64,000 bases of DNA from Polychytrium aggregatum (Eukaryota; Chytridiomycota; Chytridiomycetes; Polychytriales), in NCBI RefSeq assembly GCF_025602895.1, contig NW_026516248.1:248001-312000 (forward strand), written 5' to 3'. The notes below the pieces were generated by a model. It saw only the letters and a list, made by a program, of their open reading frames with translations. It was not told the origin of the DNA and made no database searches. Below, piece by piece: positions 51,239 through 63,690 of the stretch (position 1 is the first letter of the stretch; each line of letters starts with the position of its first letter). The translations under genes and the position numbers were made by a program.

Positions 51239-53177
51239 TCAGTGAATCTTCATCCTTCGGGTGTCGCACATATGCGCATTTTTGGCCAGGGACGAGTCGA
51301 TGGTGATGACATCGTGGACAAGTGTGCTCAGGCGCTTCGAGAGAGTAGCCGACGAAGGGACCGGCGTTGACGAGATCATGCACGGCGTGGAGGCCAGCGA
51401 CGAAGACGCGCTGCAGTCCGATAGACACGGTTGCAGCGCCAGGCGGATCGTGGCCGAGTCGGGTTTGAAGTCGGCGGCGATGGCGGCGGCGTCGATCGGG
51501 TGATTCCGAGCGTATGGCTCGGTGCCGGGAAATTTGGACTGGACTGCGAGCGTGCGTGGGGTGACGGGCACCGAGTCGGAGCGAGATTCGGGGCCATGCA
51601 GAGTGTACTGCGATACGGAGCGGGTGAGGCGCTCGTTCTGCAGTCCGGAGCAAGTCCGCGGGGCACTCTCGGGGCGGGGCAGCGAAGGCGACTGCATGGA
51701 ACATGGCGAGCCCGGGAGCAGCGTCTGTGCCAGCGATTCGGTCGAGGACTTGCTTGGACACTCGGCGAGGGGCTTGACAGAACCCGACTGGTCCGTAGTC
51801 TCGGTCTGCAGAGCCTTGGCCGGAGCCGGGATTGTCGGTGGCGCTGATGGAGGCAGCTCCGGCAGAGACAGATCGTCGCAGACCGACTCGATCTTGGAAT
51901 GTGCGGTAGCCTCGGCCACAATGTAGCAGGGCGACTCAACCACAAGGGGAGCGCAGCTGTCGACGAGGTTATTCAGTTCGTCGATGTTGATGTGCAGGTC
52001 GTAGTCCTGGAGGCAACGAAGCACAAGTTGAGTGGAGGTGAGCCACGATGCTGAGGGAGGGGGGGGGTTTAGACCACCCCGACCTGTCAAAGCAGGGCCT
52101 CACCCGCTGCGGACAAGTGACGGTACTGCCATCCCCGACGGCAGCCAGGACGCACTCAAGATGCACCCGGACGTACCAGCAGTCGGAGCATCTGTCGCTC
52201 CATTAGATTGACGTCGCCAAGGAGGAACATGCCCGAGAACTCGGCCCAGTGCTTGTTCTTGAACGAATTATCGCACAGATACTTGGAGGCCAGCAGCAGG
52301 GCGGCGAGGAAGATGCGGTGGGCGGCCGAGTAGCGGCCGGAGCAGTCGCTCGGGAGCTTCTCGCGCATGCGCCTCATGTAGACGATGCTGCCGAGGAAGG
52401 TGGTGTACTGGACGTTGGAGCGCCGGGCCATCTGGACGATAAAGTCAAAGAGGGAAGGGATGCGGAGCGACCCCGAGTCGGGATTGCTGCACGAGATGAT
52501 CTTGGAGGCCATGTGGTAGACGCTCTCTGTGTGGGTGCACGATGGAGGAATGGCGGTTGGACGAGAGAGAGGCAGAATCGGGGCGGGAGGCAGGGCGGAT
52601 GGGGAGGGGATGAGATGAGATGCGATGCGGTGGCAGACACGATAGAGTCGGCGTGATTAGAGCAGGCGGTAGAGTGAACAGGTCAGCACGGTGGTGCGTG
52701 TGCGTGTGTCCGCGTCGGGCGGTGGCCACATGCGGAAACATGGTGGCAAGGCCGGGCATGGCAAATGCGGGTGATCGGATTCGGGGGGGGGTACAACGGC
52801 ATCCCCCTCGGAATCATGAGCAGGCAGGCAGAGCAGGAGGCGGCGACGGGGTTGTCCGGAAGGAGACGAGACGAGAGGAGAGGAGAGGCAGCCAAGCGGG
52901 AGTGCGATTTGTGTGTGGGTGTGGATGGAATGGGATGGAGTGGAGTGGAGTGGAATGGGATGAAGGAAAGACACTGTGCATGGGAGGAGTATGCCATGCG
53001 TGGAGGATGTGTCGGACTGATGCAAGCCAAGGAAACCGAGGAGTGGTGTCGGCGGATGTGCTTCAATCCGAATTGACAGGCAAGTCAAGCAAACGCAAGA
53101 ACAGAAGAGGTTTGATCGGACTTACCAATCATGCTCCGATTGATGGTGGGCGGGAAGTCTTGTGAAGTAGTCTCCAT
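51239..53177 (-). CDS. PCL-type (Pho85-family) cyclin
   Basis: Three exons (53126-53177, 52177-52526, 51239-52006) join in frame to 389 residues. The first exon gives METTSQDFPPTINRSMI. The cyclin box follows: PSLFDFIVQMARRSNVQYTT, LGSIVYMRRMREKLPSDCSG, AHRIFLAALLLASKYLCDNS, FKNKHWAEFSGMFLLGDVNL and MERQMLRLLDYDLHINIDEL. The RSNV, RIFLAALLLASKYL-D-S and NKHWAEF...VNLMERQ blocks are the signature of fungal PCL1/2-type cyclins, which activate a Pho85-like kinase in G1 and morphogenesis. The last 230 residues are Ser/Pro/Thr-rich and disordered, with many SP and TP sites that could be phosphorylated for turnover. The first intron is about 600 bp, long for this window. Confidence 0.92.
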
Positions 53178-54374
53178 GCTGGGCAAAGCGGGCGGCTGGG
53201 CTTGCAGGAAAGGAGCAGGGAGGGAGAGCGAGGGAATGGCGAGTTGCGGCGCAAGGACTTGGGTCCGCAATAAATAATTAGGATGCGGATGTGCGTGGGA
53301 AATCTATGTATGGCAAGGGAGGCCCGTTTTTAAATAGATCGGGCCAGGTCTGCGCGCGGATGATCGACGGCGGTGGAGGGATCGATGGCGCAAGCCGAAG
53401 GGTGAGAGGGCAACGGAGGGACGTATGATCGTCGAGCAGAGGAGGCGGTCGAGAGCAGGTGATGCGGCTGGTGGCGCAAAAAAAACGAGGGCCGTGGCAG
53501 AGGAGCAGGCCGGATGAGCTTGTGCTGCGGAAGCACCGGGGCTGTCGAGAGGGCAAAGGGAAATACAAGTACAGAGGCGGAAGAATGAAGGAGAGTTTGC
53601 CTTCTTGCAAGAGCGAATGGAATTTGCGTTGGTGGCCCCAGGAGTTGGTTTACTCGGGCCGCTGCAACATAACGATCGAGGAGGCGGGATGCAACGTGGG
53701 AGGGGGGGAAGGGTGTGTGAGAGTCGAGGAGGTTATGTGTGACTGGGGGTCGGGGCAGGTCTTCCCGAGACAAATATGTGGTGGAGATAAGGTCGGCTGA
53801 CAAGCAGGGCGGGAGGCGGGTGTTGGAACAGCCGGGGAAGCGGGGCAGCGGAGGGGGGTTGTGTGTGGGGGAGCAGGAGGAGCAGGCTCAGAGATGGCAG
53901 CCGGAGGGCGTCAGGTTTGCTGCAGGGTGCAAGAGACGGGAGAAAATCGGAGGAGGGTCAGCAACGGCCTGGGCAGCGGTGAATGATCATTGCAGCGAGC
54001 GATGGCGTCCATGGCCGCTGGGGAGGGAGGAGGAGTGCTGCACGAGGGATGGGTTGCCGCCATCGGGCCGTATCGGGGGGTCGCTTTGGCGCGTGGGTGG
54101 CCAGCGGCCGAGCGACAACAGCGGGTGATGGGAAAGGCATGTGTATGGGGTGTGGGTCGGGGGGGGGTATGGAGTGGGAGGGAGTGTGGGCCGAGGGCCG
54201 AAAGGACACAGGTGGCGACGGGCGATTGACATAAGCGCGAGGGTGTGCAGACAGAAGCACGAGGATGTGCAAAAGCAGAATGATACGGGGATAGCGAAGA
54301 CGGCGCGATGGAATTCAAGTGTGTCGAGAGGGGTCTAATTGGGGAGGGCTGGCCAAGACATTGGCTGCGAGTGT

Positions 54375-54470
54375 GGAATCTGCAGCCGTCTATCAAGCCG
54401 TCTATCACGCCATATATCGAGTCGTCTATCAAGGCGTCTATCGAGTCGTCTATCAAGGCATGTATCGAGC
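54375..54470. repeat. Imperfect 12-bp repeat (GTCTATCAAGGC type)
   Basis: Eight or so diverged units alternate CGTCTATCAAG(C/G) and CGTCTATCGAGT. The minus strand reads as DRRLDRRL repeats and is not believed to be coding. Confidence 0.85.
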
Positions 54471-55234
54471 CATGGCAGCGATGCACGTCGTGGAAAGAGG
54501 GCAGCGACGACGAGCACCAAGCGACGGCAGGAGTAGTCCTGTCGACAGCAAGAATACTAGTGGGATGTAGCTCTACTCACCGATCGGCCACGGGCAGCCC
54601 TGGAAGAGTGGGTGCGATGAGGGGGACCAAACTACTTTTGGCTGGTGCGTGGTGTGCAAGAAAAAGAAACACGGCTCGCAGGCGATTTGGGCGGTGCTTT
54701 GGTCAAAAGTGCTCCAGGCCAGGGGGTGATTGGCAGATGCGGCTGTATCGGGTGGGTGAGCGAGCGGGAGCCAGACAGGAGGGCGGCAGATCGGGCTGGG
54801 GAAGACAGCGATCCGGCAGGAGCACAAGCGAGGAGCGACACCCGAGGGTGATATCGAGAATCAAGGCCTGGCGAGCCGACGGATGGGTCGATGAACAGGC
54901 CGGCGGATAGGTCGATGGAGCATCCCTTTTTGACCAACGCTTTTGAGCGAAAAGGGCGTTGCCCAAGAACGAGAAGCAGCAGGCGGCGAGAGCGCCGCGA
55001 GGCGGGAGGGCGCACACAGACTGCGGCGGCTGCAGCTCGGCGCGGCGAGCGAGAGCCGCGGGCGAGCAGCGAGAAGGGCCAGCAAGCGCCGATGCGAATA
55101 AGGGCGGCGGCGTGCACCGCGGCCAGCCAGCAAGCGGTTGCCCGAGAGCACATGAGCACAGCGCCGCGCCCGGTTGATGTCCGCCTGCGCGGCCTGTCCT
55201 TGTGGGGGGGGGGCAGGCGGGAGTGTCCCAGTGT

Positions 55235-55305
55235 GTCTGCAATTGTCCTAGTGTGTCCTAGTGTGTCTGCAGTTGTCCTAGTGTGTCCTATTGTGTCTTG
55301 GTCTT
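55235..55305. repeat. TGTCCTAGTGTG-type tandem repeat
   Basis: Five or six variable units of TGTCC(T)AGTGTGTC and TGCAGTTGTCC. Confidence 0.8.
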
Positions 55306-58300
55306 TCTGCAGTTCTCTGTGGGAATGGGAACTCCCAACCATGTGTCGATCGGTGCGACGATCTTGTGCGAGCGAGTGCGACGGCCAGTCTTCTGGCCAC
55401 TGCAACAGCACTGTATCGTCGATATCTCGTGCAATCCATCCCTCCTGTGCTCCGTATCGCACATGGTCTGGGCCGCGTGGCTGTCCTTTTGGCTGTCCTG
55501 TTGGTCGCCCTCTTGGCCATCCTCTTCGACGCTCGGCGATGGCCTCTCGATGCATCCGTCCATCTTCCAGACGCTGTCTCGGACGCCGCCGTGCAAACAG
55601 GCTGGGATGCATGGGAATGCCCGCTCCCGCCGGGATTCTTGCCCAGACACCTCCCAATGTTCCGACCTGAACACCCTGGCACATGCTCGCTGGCCCCGCC
55701 ACGCGCGCGTCGGGCTTGTCCGTCGGCGGGGTGCCATGTCGCACGGCTCTTGTTGGCGCCGGGGGCACAGCGGCGGCCACAGTTTCTGTGGACCGAGTCT
55801 CATGCGGGAATCGACACTCTCCGGCATCCGCCACCAGCATCAGCGTCCGCATGGGACACCACCACGACATTAACATTAACGCATCAACACCACGGCATTA
55901 ACACCACGGCATTAGCATCAAAGCACCAACACCGCCCGCACCCGTCCATCCCAGCGCATCCAGCAACACGCACTTCGCTCCCAACAAGGCACGCGTCCTG
56001 GTCATGTTGCCTGCCCAGGCGCTCCCGGTCTGTCCCTATCGGCCTTGCTGCCGCCTCACCAACCCCCCGTGTCCTTTGCTTGCCCCGTTGTGCCACCGCG
56101 GTCATTGCCGGTCATGCTCTGCTGTTGCCTTTGCCTTTGCCCTCCAGCCCGGGGCCTTGTCCTTCGGTGTGCTTGCAGAGGCACCTCTTGATCTCGCTAT
56201 CTCGCCGGTCAGCTGGCGCCCAGAGCTTCTTGCTCGGCCGTCATGTCTCCACCAGCCCCAGCGTCTTTCGGCTTTGGTCCATCCCGCCTCGCTGCATGGT
56301 CTCCGCGCTGCCAATGCTCCCGGGCCCACCAGCCTCCGCCTTCGCCCTCTCCCACGGGATCCTCTTTGTCCTGGTGTTTGTGCATGCTGGCTGGAGGGGT
56401 GAGAGAGCGAGGGTCGCCACCCATCTCCGGACAATCCCCTATCGCTCCATCGGCCGTCTGCAGTCGCCTCCAGGCCGCTATTGCCCTGCCGTCCAGAGCG
56501 ACCGCACATTCGGTTCTGGACATGTGCGGCCAGCGCCAACAATCGCCGTTGAACCCCCCCCTATCTGTCCACACGACCGTTGGACCCTGCTCGTTCGTAC
56601 CAACGCCTCTCGTCCCTTGCACCCCGTCTGTCCATCCCTGGTCGTCTCGGCTAATCTGCGATTCTGCGGTTCTGCGATTCGTCTGCGGGCAAGTCGGCCG
56701 CTCGCCTGTTTGAACGTTTGCTTCTGCTTGGCGTCGCATCCATGTCCAGCCAGCCCTCGGCCGTGTCCGGCCAGCTCTTGTCGTCCAGGGTAACTCTTGT
56801 CTGGTTGGACGAGTCCCTCTGTTCCCAGAGAGATGCAGTCTCTGAGCCTCCCTGCACGCCTCCAATTCGTCTCCCTGACATCCCTCTCGCCAGCAATACC
56901 CTCTCGCCAGCAATATCCTCTCGCCCGGCGCTGGCTCCACCGGCTGCATCCCGTTGACTCGGTGCCGCCGGGCTCCAATGTCCATCATGTGAGCCGCAGC
57001 GGGCTTCTCGGAGTCTGCGGTTGCGTCCTGCCTTTTGCCGCCCCGCATGGAGACTGTCCCGAGGCGAACAGATCCCGCCCTGCTGTCCCCCGCCGCCTCG
57101 TTGGCTCCATTCTGGTGCATCCCTTTGCCCCTCCCTCTCACGCCCGCCCATGCTTTGTGTCCATTCCCTCGTTGCCTCTGCTCCGTGGCATCGACACAGC
57201 CCCGTCGTGCGCCCTGTGGCAGTCGCCGTCATGCGGCTGTCGTCTTTCTCTGTATCCGAGCACCTTCCCACACCTTACTTTTTTTTCTCTTTTTCCTCTT
57301 CGCAACGTGGCTTGGCCCAGAATCAGGCCCTGGCTTGCCAGAAACGCGGAGCCGAATGCCACGAGGTCCCGGCCATCATTTGGTCTTTGATGATGCTCTG
57401 TCGTGCTCGATGTTTAGGCGGCATGGTGGGTCCTGGGCTCCAGTGCACGGCCGGGGCTGGGGAAGCCAAAAGCGGCCACGGAGCATAGCCCCGGGGCAGT
57501 CAGATGCCCATGCGTCTCCTTTCCTCTCCCATTCGCACCCACACCCACACCCACATGTCTCCCTCCTCTTCTCTTCGCTGGGCATGCAGCGGTCCTCGCG
57601 TCCTTGCCAGAGGGCGAGACTGCCAAGTGCGTCATGCATGGCGGTGTCAACCTCGACGAATGCAGCAGCACGCTCAACCTGTGACCGAGTCCAGAATTGG
57701 CTTTGAATTGGCTTTGAATTGGAGCATGATTCAGCTTCCAACTCCGATTCAACCTCAGAGTTCGAAGTTGCGCTGGAGACAGTGACTTTGGCTCAGCACC
57801 GCGAAAGAGACAACCTTGCATCGGGGCTCTGGAAACAAGCCACCTCCAAGACCATACCGTCCCCGCCATCGGCGGTGCGAATACTTCTCTGATATGCTAT
57901 GTATAATATCTGCGAGTGAGGGAAGTCATATTTGTATTTTTCCCATTCATTCGTTCATTCGTTCATTCATTCATTCATTTGTGGACAAAGTAAACTGTAG
58001 GCGACGTTAAAGCCTGAAGGAGCAAGCCAAGTTGCTTCGAAATGAGGGAGGGGAGGATAGGACATCAAAATAATAGCAAGAACAATGTGCGAGGCCCGAG
58101 ATTCGGGGCCGGGGTTGAAAAGGGAGGTGGAGGGACGAGGAAAGGGCGGTCGGGAATGGTATCATGCCTGGGACAGTGACAAAAATCGACGGACAAGAAA
58201 GTGTGGGCTGAGTCGAATGGAGAGGAAGGGGGGAGTAGACTAAACTAAGCTGAATTGAGCTGAGCCAAGCCGAGTGGAGAAAGGTGGAGAGTGGGGATAT

Positions 58301-58420
58301 ATGCAAGAGCGATTTTCCAAATAAATTATGTAAGGGTTTCCATAGCTCAAGGCCCGTGAATGGAAGAGAGGAGGAGAGGAGATTGTGATTCCAAAACAAA
58401 GTGGGGGGGTGGAGTGAAGA

Positions 58421-58423
58421 TGT

Positions 58424-58459
<36 letters not shown>
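58421..58459. repeat. (GA)n microsatellite, about 19 dinucleotides
   Basis: Uninterrupted GAGAGA run. Confidence 0.97.
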
Positions 58460-58462
<3 letters not shown>

Positions 58463-58959
58463 TGGGAACTGTGGGAACGGGGTGGATGTGCGTTCCTCCA
58501 ACACAAGCGACGAAAAATCATGGGGAATGAGCCAATATGCTCACCACAAACGACGAGGAATAATTGGCGAGCCCAATCAGGCTGGCAGCAAAGATGGACA
58601 AAGGAGGGAGGGGGCAGGGGAATGGTATCGATTTGAGAATCAAGCCAAATGGCAAAGGAGGAGAGCTTGGAGGAGGGGAGGAGGACGTGCAAACTCTGAC
58701 CAAAAAGACAGACGGACGCAGGTGAGATGCAACGGGGCTGAACCGGTCGGTGTGGTGGAGCCCCACAGCCAAGGAGGCTTGCCAGATGAATAAGTGTCCT
58801 GAGACAGAATAGTGGGGCGGGCGAGCAAACTGGCCAATGGAGAAACGGGTGGGCCGAGCACCGACTTGAGCCCGGCCAAGCCTGGGCAGGGCAGAGTAAA
58901 GCATGACAAGACAGGGCAGACCCGGCTTCGATCAACCAGGCTGAGCAACAATGGCACTC

Positions 58960-59988
58960 TCAGTGCTCGTGGAAAAAAGTGGAGAGCCAGCCCAAGATTG
59001 GGTGCTTTGCGCATGCATGAGGCGAAGGTGGGCCGCGACGGCGGAGATTGTTGTTGCTGCCGTTTCCATGCCCGCTGGTGTTGCCGTTTCTGTTGGTGCT
59101 GCCGTTGTTGCCGTTGCAGTCGGCATTGGCGTTGCCGCTCGATCCAGAGTGGAATTGATGGTGGAAGTGGTGGAGGTGGCTGTTTGGGTGGCGGAACAGG
59201 TCCTGCGGGCCGCAGTCGCAGATCGGATGGAGTGGATGAGCCAGGTGTGGGCTTGGGACGAGCGTTGCCTTGGTCGCCGCCGTCACTGCTGCTGCTGCTG
59301 TTGCTGTCGCTCCTGCTGCTGCTCCTTTCTCGCTTGGAGGAGGGGTGACTAGCGCCGGGGCCGAGATTGTCGACACCAGTCCCGATGCCGCCACGGTCTT
59401 GGCTCGGACCGCGGCGCTGGTCTTGACTCGGAGGGCGGCCGACTTGGCCGAGGAAGGCGGTGGGCTGAGGGCCGACTCGCTGGCGCTGCGGCACATCGAA
59501 CGTCGGCGCGAGAGCGATCGTCGTCCCGGGCGGGCTCCAGACAGGGTGTTGCCGAGGGGCGGAGCCGGGGGGCCTTGCAGCATCGCCAGGGCTCGTCGGT
59601 CCGACGACGACAGCGAGAGCCGGCGCGGCGACGAGCTGCGGGCGCCCGAGGAGAGCTTGAGGATGCAATCCTCCGAGAGACGCTCGACGGACTTGTTGGC
59701 CTCGAGGTCGTCCTGGAAGCACTCGACTGAGCAGTACAACTCGTCCTGCGCAAAAGGAAGAAAAAGGAAGCGTTAGCATCCTGCATAAGCACCTCAAAAG
59801 CAGGGGAGGGAGGAGGATATCGCTCTACCTTGGGCGCTCCCCTGTTGACGGGCCCTGTCACTCCCCTCCCTGTCACCCGAACCAAAACAAACCCAAAGCC
59901 CTGTGATGCAAAGTCTTACCTCGGCCGTGCGCTTGCCACAGCGACACCAGTCCAGGTTGAAGGCCATGCATTCCGTATCTGCGCTCAT
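58960..59988 (-). CDS. Ecl1-like zinc-finger protein
   Basis: Two exons (59920-59988 and 58960-59745) join in phase 0 to 284 residues. The N-terminus reads MSADTECMAFNLDWCRCGKR and then TAEDELYCSVECFQDDLEA. The CxC...YCSxEC spacing, followed by an acidic patch, is the short zinc-binding motif of fungal Ecl1/2/3 proteins, which promote stationary-phase survival and stress response and act in the nucleus. The motif is completed only by the splice, which supports the intron. The rest is low complexity: a Ser/Arg-rich stretch (SRRRSMCRSASESALSPPP), Ala/Thr-rich runs and an Asn/Gly/His-rich region (GNANADCNGNNGSTNRNGNT). The protein is longer than yeast Ecl1 (about 80-210 residues in known members). 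The exact 3' end could lie in a further exon. Confidence 0.7.
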
Positions 59989-62689
59989 TTTCTTGTGCAA
60001 AACTTGTCCAGCTGCTGCAGGAAGTAGGGAGAGGTGGGTGCGTGTGGAGAGGGGCGAAAGGGTGGGCCAGTGGATTGGATCGCCCTCTTGACCAAGAGGT
60101 GTAGGTGCTGGAAATCAAGTGCAGGGGTATAAAACTTTGAGAGCCGAGGGGAGCGGGAGACAGGAGACAGAGGAGATCAAGGCGAAGGCCAGATGGAAAG
60201 AAACAGGTGACAGAGCAGGGCCAAGGCGGGCCGAGGCGAAGGGAATGGTCGACGTCAGCGACAGCTGCTGGGAACTACGCAGTCGACCCAAGACCGAGGC
60301 TGCGGACACTCCCGCAGGATGGACAAAAGTATGGGAAAGAAGGGTGAGGAGAGAGAAACGGCCCGGGTCCAGACGGGCTCGGGTTCTCCAGAACAGAGTC
60401 CGGCAGTGTCGACAGGGGACCGCTCGACGAACGAGGGTGCGATGACCAACGAAAGGAAGAGCGGGTCCAGAGCCAAAAACAACAACAAGCAACGTCCAGC
60501 AGCTGCTCCGGGCACCTCGCCTTTGGTTTCCAGCCTACACGAGGAGCGTCCAGAAGGGATCTTCCTTTGTCCGGGGTGGCCTTTGGCAGGAGCGTCGTAG
60601 CCCAGACCGCAACAGCAGGAGGACGGAGCAGGAGCCGAGGGAGCGAGGCTGCGGTGGAGCTGGGAGGGCAGAGATGTTGAGATGGAAGACGGGAGATGCG
60701 AGAGAGACCCGGCCCGGTGCCAAGGCAGATAAGGCCTCGCTGGCTGGCTGGCTGGCTGGCTGACCCGTCTGTTGGCCGAAAAAAATGTGCTCGATCGGCC
60801 TGAGCAAACGAGCCTCCATTCCTTTCCTTTTTTTTCTCTCGTCGGGACACTGCCTGGGCGCCGGCAGCACGGAATGGGTATGTGCTCGGGCTCGTCCACG
60901 GCGTGCGGCTCGAAATCGAGGCCGGGAGCAAAGGACGCACACCGCAGTCCAAGTGCTGCTTGGGAAGCAGTTCAGCACCCCCGCGGAATCGGGAAAATGT
61001 AAGAGTGGCCCTCCCCCGGCCATGGGACGCGCGTTCCCAGGTCGGGACCGACACCGAGGGCGCAGAGCCGCAGCGGGTCCAGCAGCCAGCACAGTCGCTG
61101 TGCTCGCTGTCAAAATGCTGGTGCATCTGACGTGTTGTCGGGCTGCTGTCTCCCGTCTCGGTGGATGTGTCGTCGTCGTCGTCGTCGTCGTTGGGGGCAT
61201 TGTCTCCCGCCGACATGTCGACCCTGATATCAGCCTGATATCAACCTGCTTGCTCCCAAGATTGAATCGCAAGTCGCCAGCGAGGCCGTCCAGACCCGGC
61301 CATGCAGCAACGTGCTGCTCCCGAGTGCCGCAGAAAGGCCTTTCTCCTGCTTTCCTCGCCGGCAACGTGAGCACCGATCCGACCTTTGTTTCCGAGGCAG
61401 GAAGCCGCCTGCTTTGGAGGAGCCAGGTGTCAGAGTTGGTCCTTGTCCTGGCTTGCTTGCTTGCCTCGTCCATCCCGTTCTTGCAAGGACAGCGCCGCCG
61501 GCTGCCAGGGCCGAGTCGTGTGGGAAGCCGACCGAGGGGTCGCTCGGTGCTGCTCCACCACGATGGTCTGTGCCTTCGCCCGATGCTGGCCGTCTTGACG
61601 GGAGAGCTGCTCCTCCCAGGCGGCGGCGGGTCGATTCCTGGGTATGTCTGCTGGAGAGGCCCCCGCTTCAACAGCCCGTCCGCTGTACATGTCCTGCAGC
61701 AGCCCGTCCAGAAGACCAAGGTTGCTGTGCTGGACTGCTGATTCGGAAAGCACGACTGTCGCCGGGGCGGGGAGGCGTCTTGAGCTGCACCTTGACAGTG
61801 TCCCTCGGGTTGTGCGCCGCCGTTTCAGCAATCGCCTTCGGCAGCGCAAGCTTCCGGCTTAGCGTCTTGCCGATACCAAGGCCACCGTCATAAGACGCCG
61901 CTGCCAGGCGGATGATCCGCAGGACCCCGTCCATCGTGGCAGCAGCACAATCCCATGCCCGAAACTCAATGGTCGATCCGGCTTGGTGCGCTTATCGGCT
62001 TTGGGGCGGCGGCACCAGAGAGCACGCCCGGTGCAGCAATCCCCCCAGATCGGCAGAGATCTGGCTGTCCTGGCAGCGACTGTTGCGAGATGACCACCGT
62101 CCCTTCGTGTGCTTGACCATCGACAGTTGGCTTGGCTGCGGTGCGCTGTTCCTCCTGCGGCGGCTATCGTTCGTGTCCTCGCAGCTATCGGCATGCCGCT
62201 GCAACGCCGTCCTGAGCCAAGCCATACCAAGCCATACCAAGCCATACCAAGCCGAGCCAAGCCAAGCCATTCTCCCACCGAGACTTGTTCGATGTGACGA
62301 CTCCTTGGTGACAACAGCGCTTGCCTGATATGCTGCCTGTATTTGTGCCCTGACAAATACCACAAAGGAGCGCTCCAAAACCAAGACCGGCAGTGCTCCC
62401 GCAGTTGCTCGCTCTCCCTCTTCCCGCCCTTATCTTCTCGCTCGTTTTTGTCTTCATATCGAAAGAGTTGCATTTCTCGGCCGGGGGGGGGAGCCGAAAG
62501 GTGGGAGGTTTGAACTGCTTCGGCATCGGTCCATGACCGCGCATCGAATAGGCCTTGAATCTCGCCTTTGTCTCGCTCGCTCTCTCTTTTCTTTTCTTAA
62601 TGGGTCGATACAAAGTCCTGAAGGCGAATCAAAGTCGATCCGGCAAGAGCAGCACCGGGTCAGCAAGAGCAGCATCGAGTCAGCCTACA
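59989..62689. other. Gene-poor region with short repeats
   Basis: This lies between the Ecl1-like start (minus) and the Mic19-like gene. Overlapping open frames of up to about 390 codons occur on both strands between 60250 and 61750 but show no domain. CTGGCTGG repeats (60739-60760), CGTCGTCGTCG (61169-61191) and AGCCATACCA units (62218-62256) are present. No supported gene was found. Confidence 0.45.
62218..62262. repeat. 10-bp tandem array, AGCCATACCA, about four copies
   Basis: Perfect AGCCATACCA units grade into AGCCGAGCCA. The minus strand reads Trp-Tyr-Gly-Leu repeats by chance. Confidence 0.92.
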
Positions 62690-62699
62690 GGGGGTTCAG

Positions 62700-63690
62700 G
62701 CAGATCCAAGAATGCGACGCCTCGCGACACTGCCGGGTCGCTCTTGTCCTGGAGGAGTGGGGCCCACTTACATGCTGTGCCTTCTTGGCAGCACCCTTAA
62801 AGTCAGCAACTTCCTTCCAGCAGTCCAACGCCCGCGCAGTGTTGTTTCGGTAGCAGTCGATCACAGCGTTTTGCAGCTGCTGGTATTCAGCATTGACGTG
62901 CTGCTCGGGCACACTGATGAGGGCAAAAACGGAGAACCAACAGAGTCGCCCGTTAGACATCGAGGCACTGGGACCATGTGGGTTGCAAGCACCTGGATAG
63001 ATCGCGGTCCGTTTTTGGATCCCAAATGTCGTCTTGCCATTATGCCATCGCCACTATGTCACGGCAGAGGCGGCGGCCTTGTTGGTTTCCAATCAACATG
63101 AGCCGTAGGTTGTCGATGTTCTTGGGGATGGACTGCCTCTTCAAGCTCCAGAGACAACATTCGCGACGACTGGGGACATGGAGATGAAACCCAGGATGCA
63201 GTGCCGCATTCTTCGACAGCGGCATTCTTCGACGGCGGCATGACTCTGATCCATGTCGCTGTGAAGTCCTCTTGCTCGATCATGTTGGACGTTTCGGATG
63301 GCTCCGCGACACCAACCCACAGCCACGGCCACAAAAAGCCCACCTCCATCGCTGCGATGCATCTGTCCTCGTCGCCGCACAGATGCGAAAGAAATCGCCG
63401 CCATCAAGGCGCCGTGAGGACGAAGCAATGGATTACCGTTTCTGGCGACGCAAAAGGTCTTCCGCTTCCCGTCGGACCTGGTCCGCGGATCGTTCTTCGA
63501 AAAAGAGTCGTTGCTGCTTCTCCTTCTCGATCGCTCGCTGCACTCGCTCATGGACGACGTCATCGACATCGTGGTTGTGGGCAGGCTTGGGCGAGGGTGC
63601 GGCCTGTGGATTGCAGCCGTTGGTTATTGGAAGGGTGAGCATTGTCGTATTGGCCGCGCGGGTGTCGATGGGTCGGAAGCGGGAGGGTGG
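62700..63690 (-). CDS. MIC19: MICOS subunit Mic19-like (CHCH) protein, partly resolved
   Basis: Two coding segments fit the Mic19/CHCHD3 family of the mitochondrial cristae-organising MICOS complex. One (about 63430-63610) reads HDVDDVVHERVQRAIEKEKQ, then FFEERSADQVRREAEDLLRR, the charged helical middle part, and ends in a GTAATC donor. The other (about 62775-62912) begins after a CAG acceptor: VPEQHVNAEYQQLQNAVIDC, YRNNTARALDCWKEVADFKG, AAKKAQ. Its CX10C pair and DCWKEV segment match the C-terminal CHCH helix of fungal Mic19. A middle exon near 63090-63170 (MLSLELEEAVHPQEHRQP) is likely. The first exon, expected to carry an N-myristoyl MG start, and the last few codons could not be placed, so the limits are approximate. 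Confidence 0.55.

Larger units (their letters stand above)
53178..58959. other. Gene-poor, repeat-rich stretch of about 5.8 kb
   Basis: Several open frames of 300-500 codons overlap here on both strands (for example 55291-56793 plus, and 54632-55876 and 56209-57141 minus). Their predicted proteins are Arg/Pro/Ser/Cys-rich with no domain, and several begin without ATG, as expected of GC-rich non-coding DNA. Short repeats include TCTATCAAGGCGTCTATCGAG-like units (about 54380-54470), TGTCCTAGTGTG units (55235-55300), TTCATTCGTTCATTCATTCA (57947-57980) and a GA run (58421-58459). A diverged or lineage-specific gene could be missed. Confidence 0.45.

Noticed and set aside
55291-56793. 500-codon plus-strand open frame, with 414- and 310-codon minus-strand frames overlapping it
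   Set aside because: It begins at a non-ATG codon, is Arg/Pro/Ser/Cys-rich and has no domain; the antisense frames are equally long, as expected from GC-rich non-coding DNA.
60535-61741. Overlapping 394-codon minus and 318-codon plus open frames
   Set aside because: Low-complexity products, no motif, and no coherent splice structure; treated as shadow frames.
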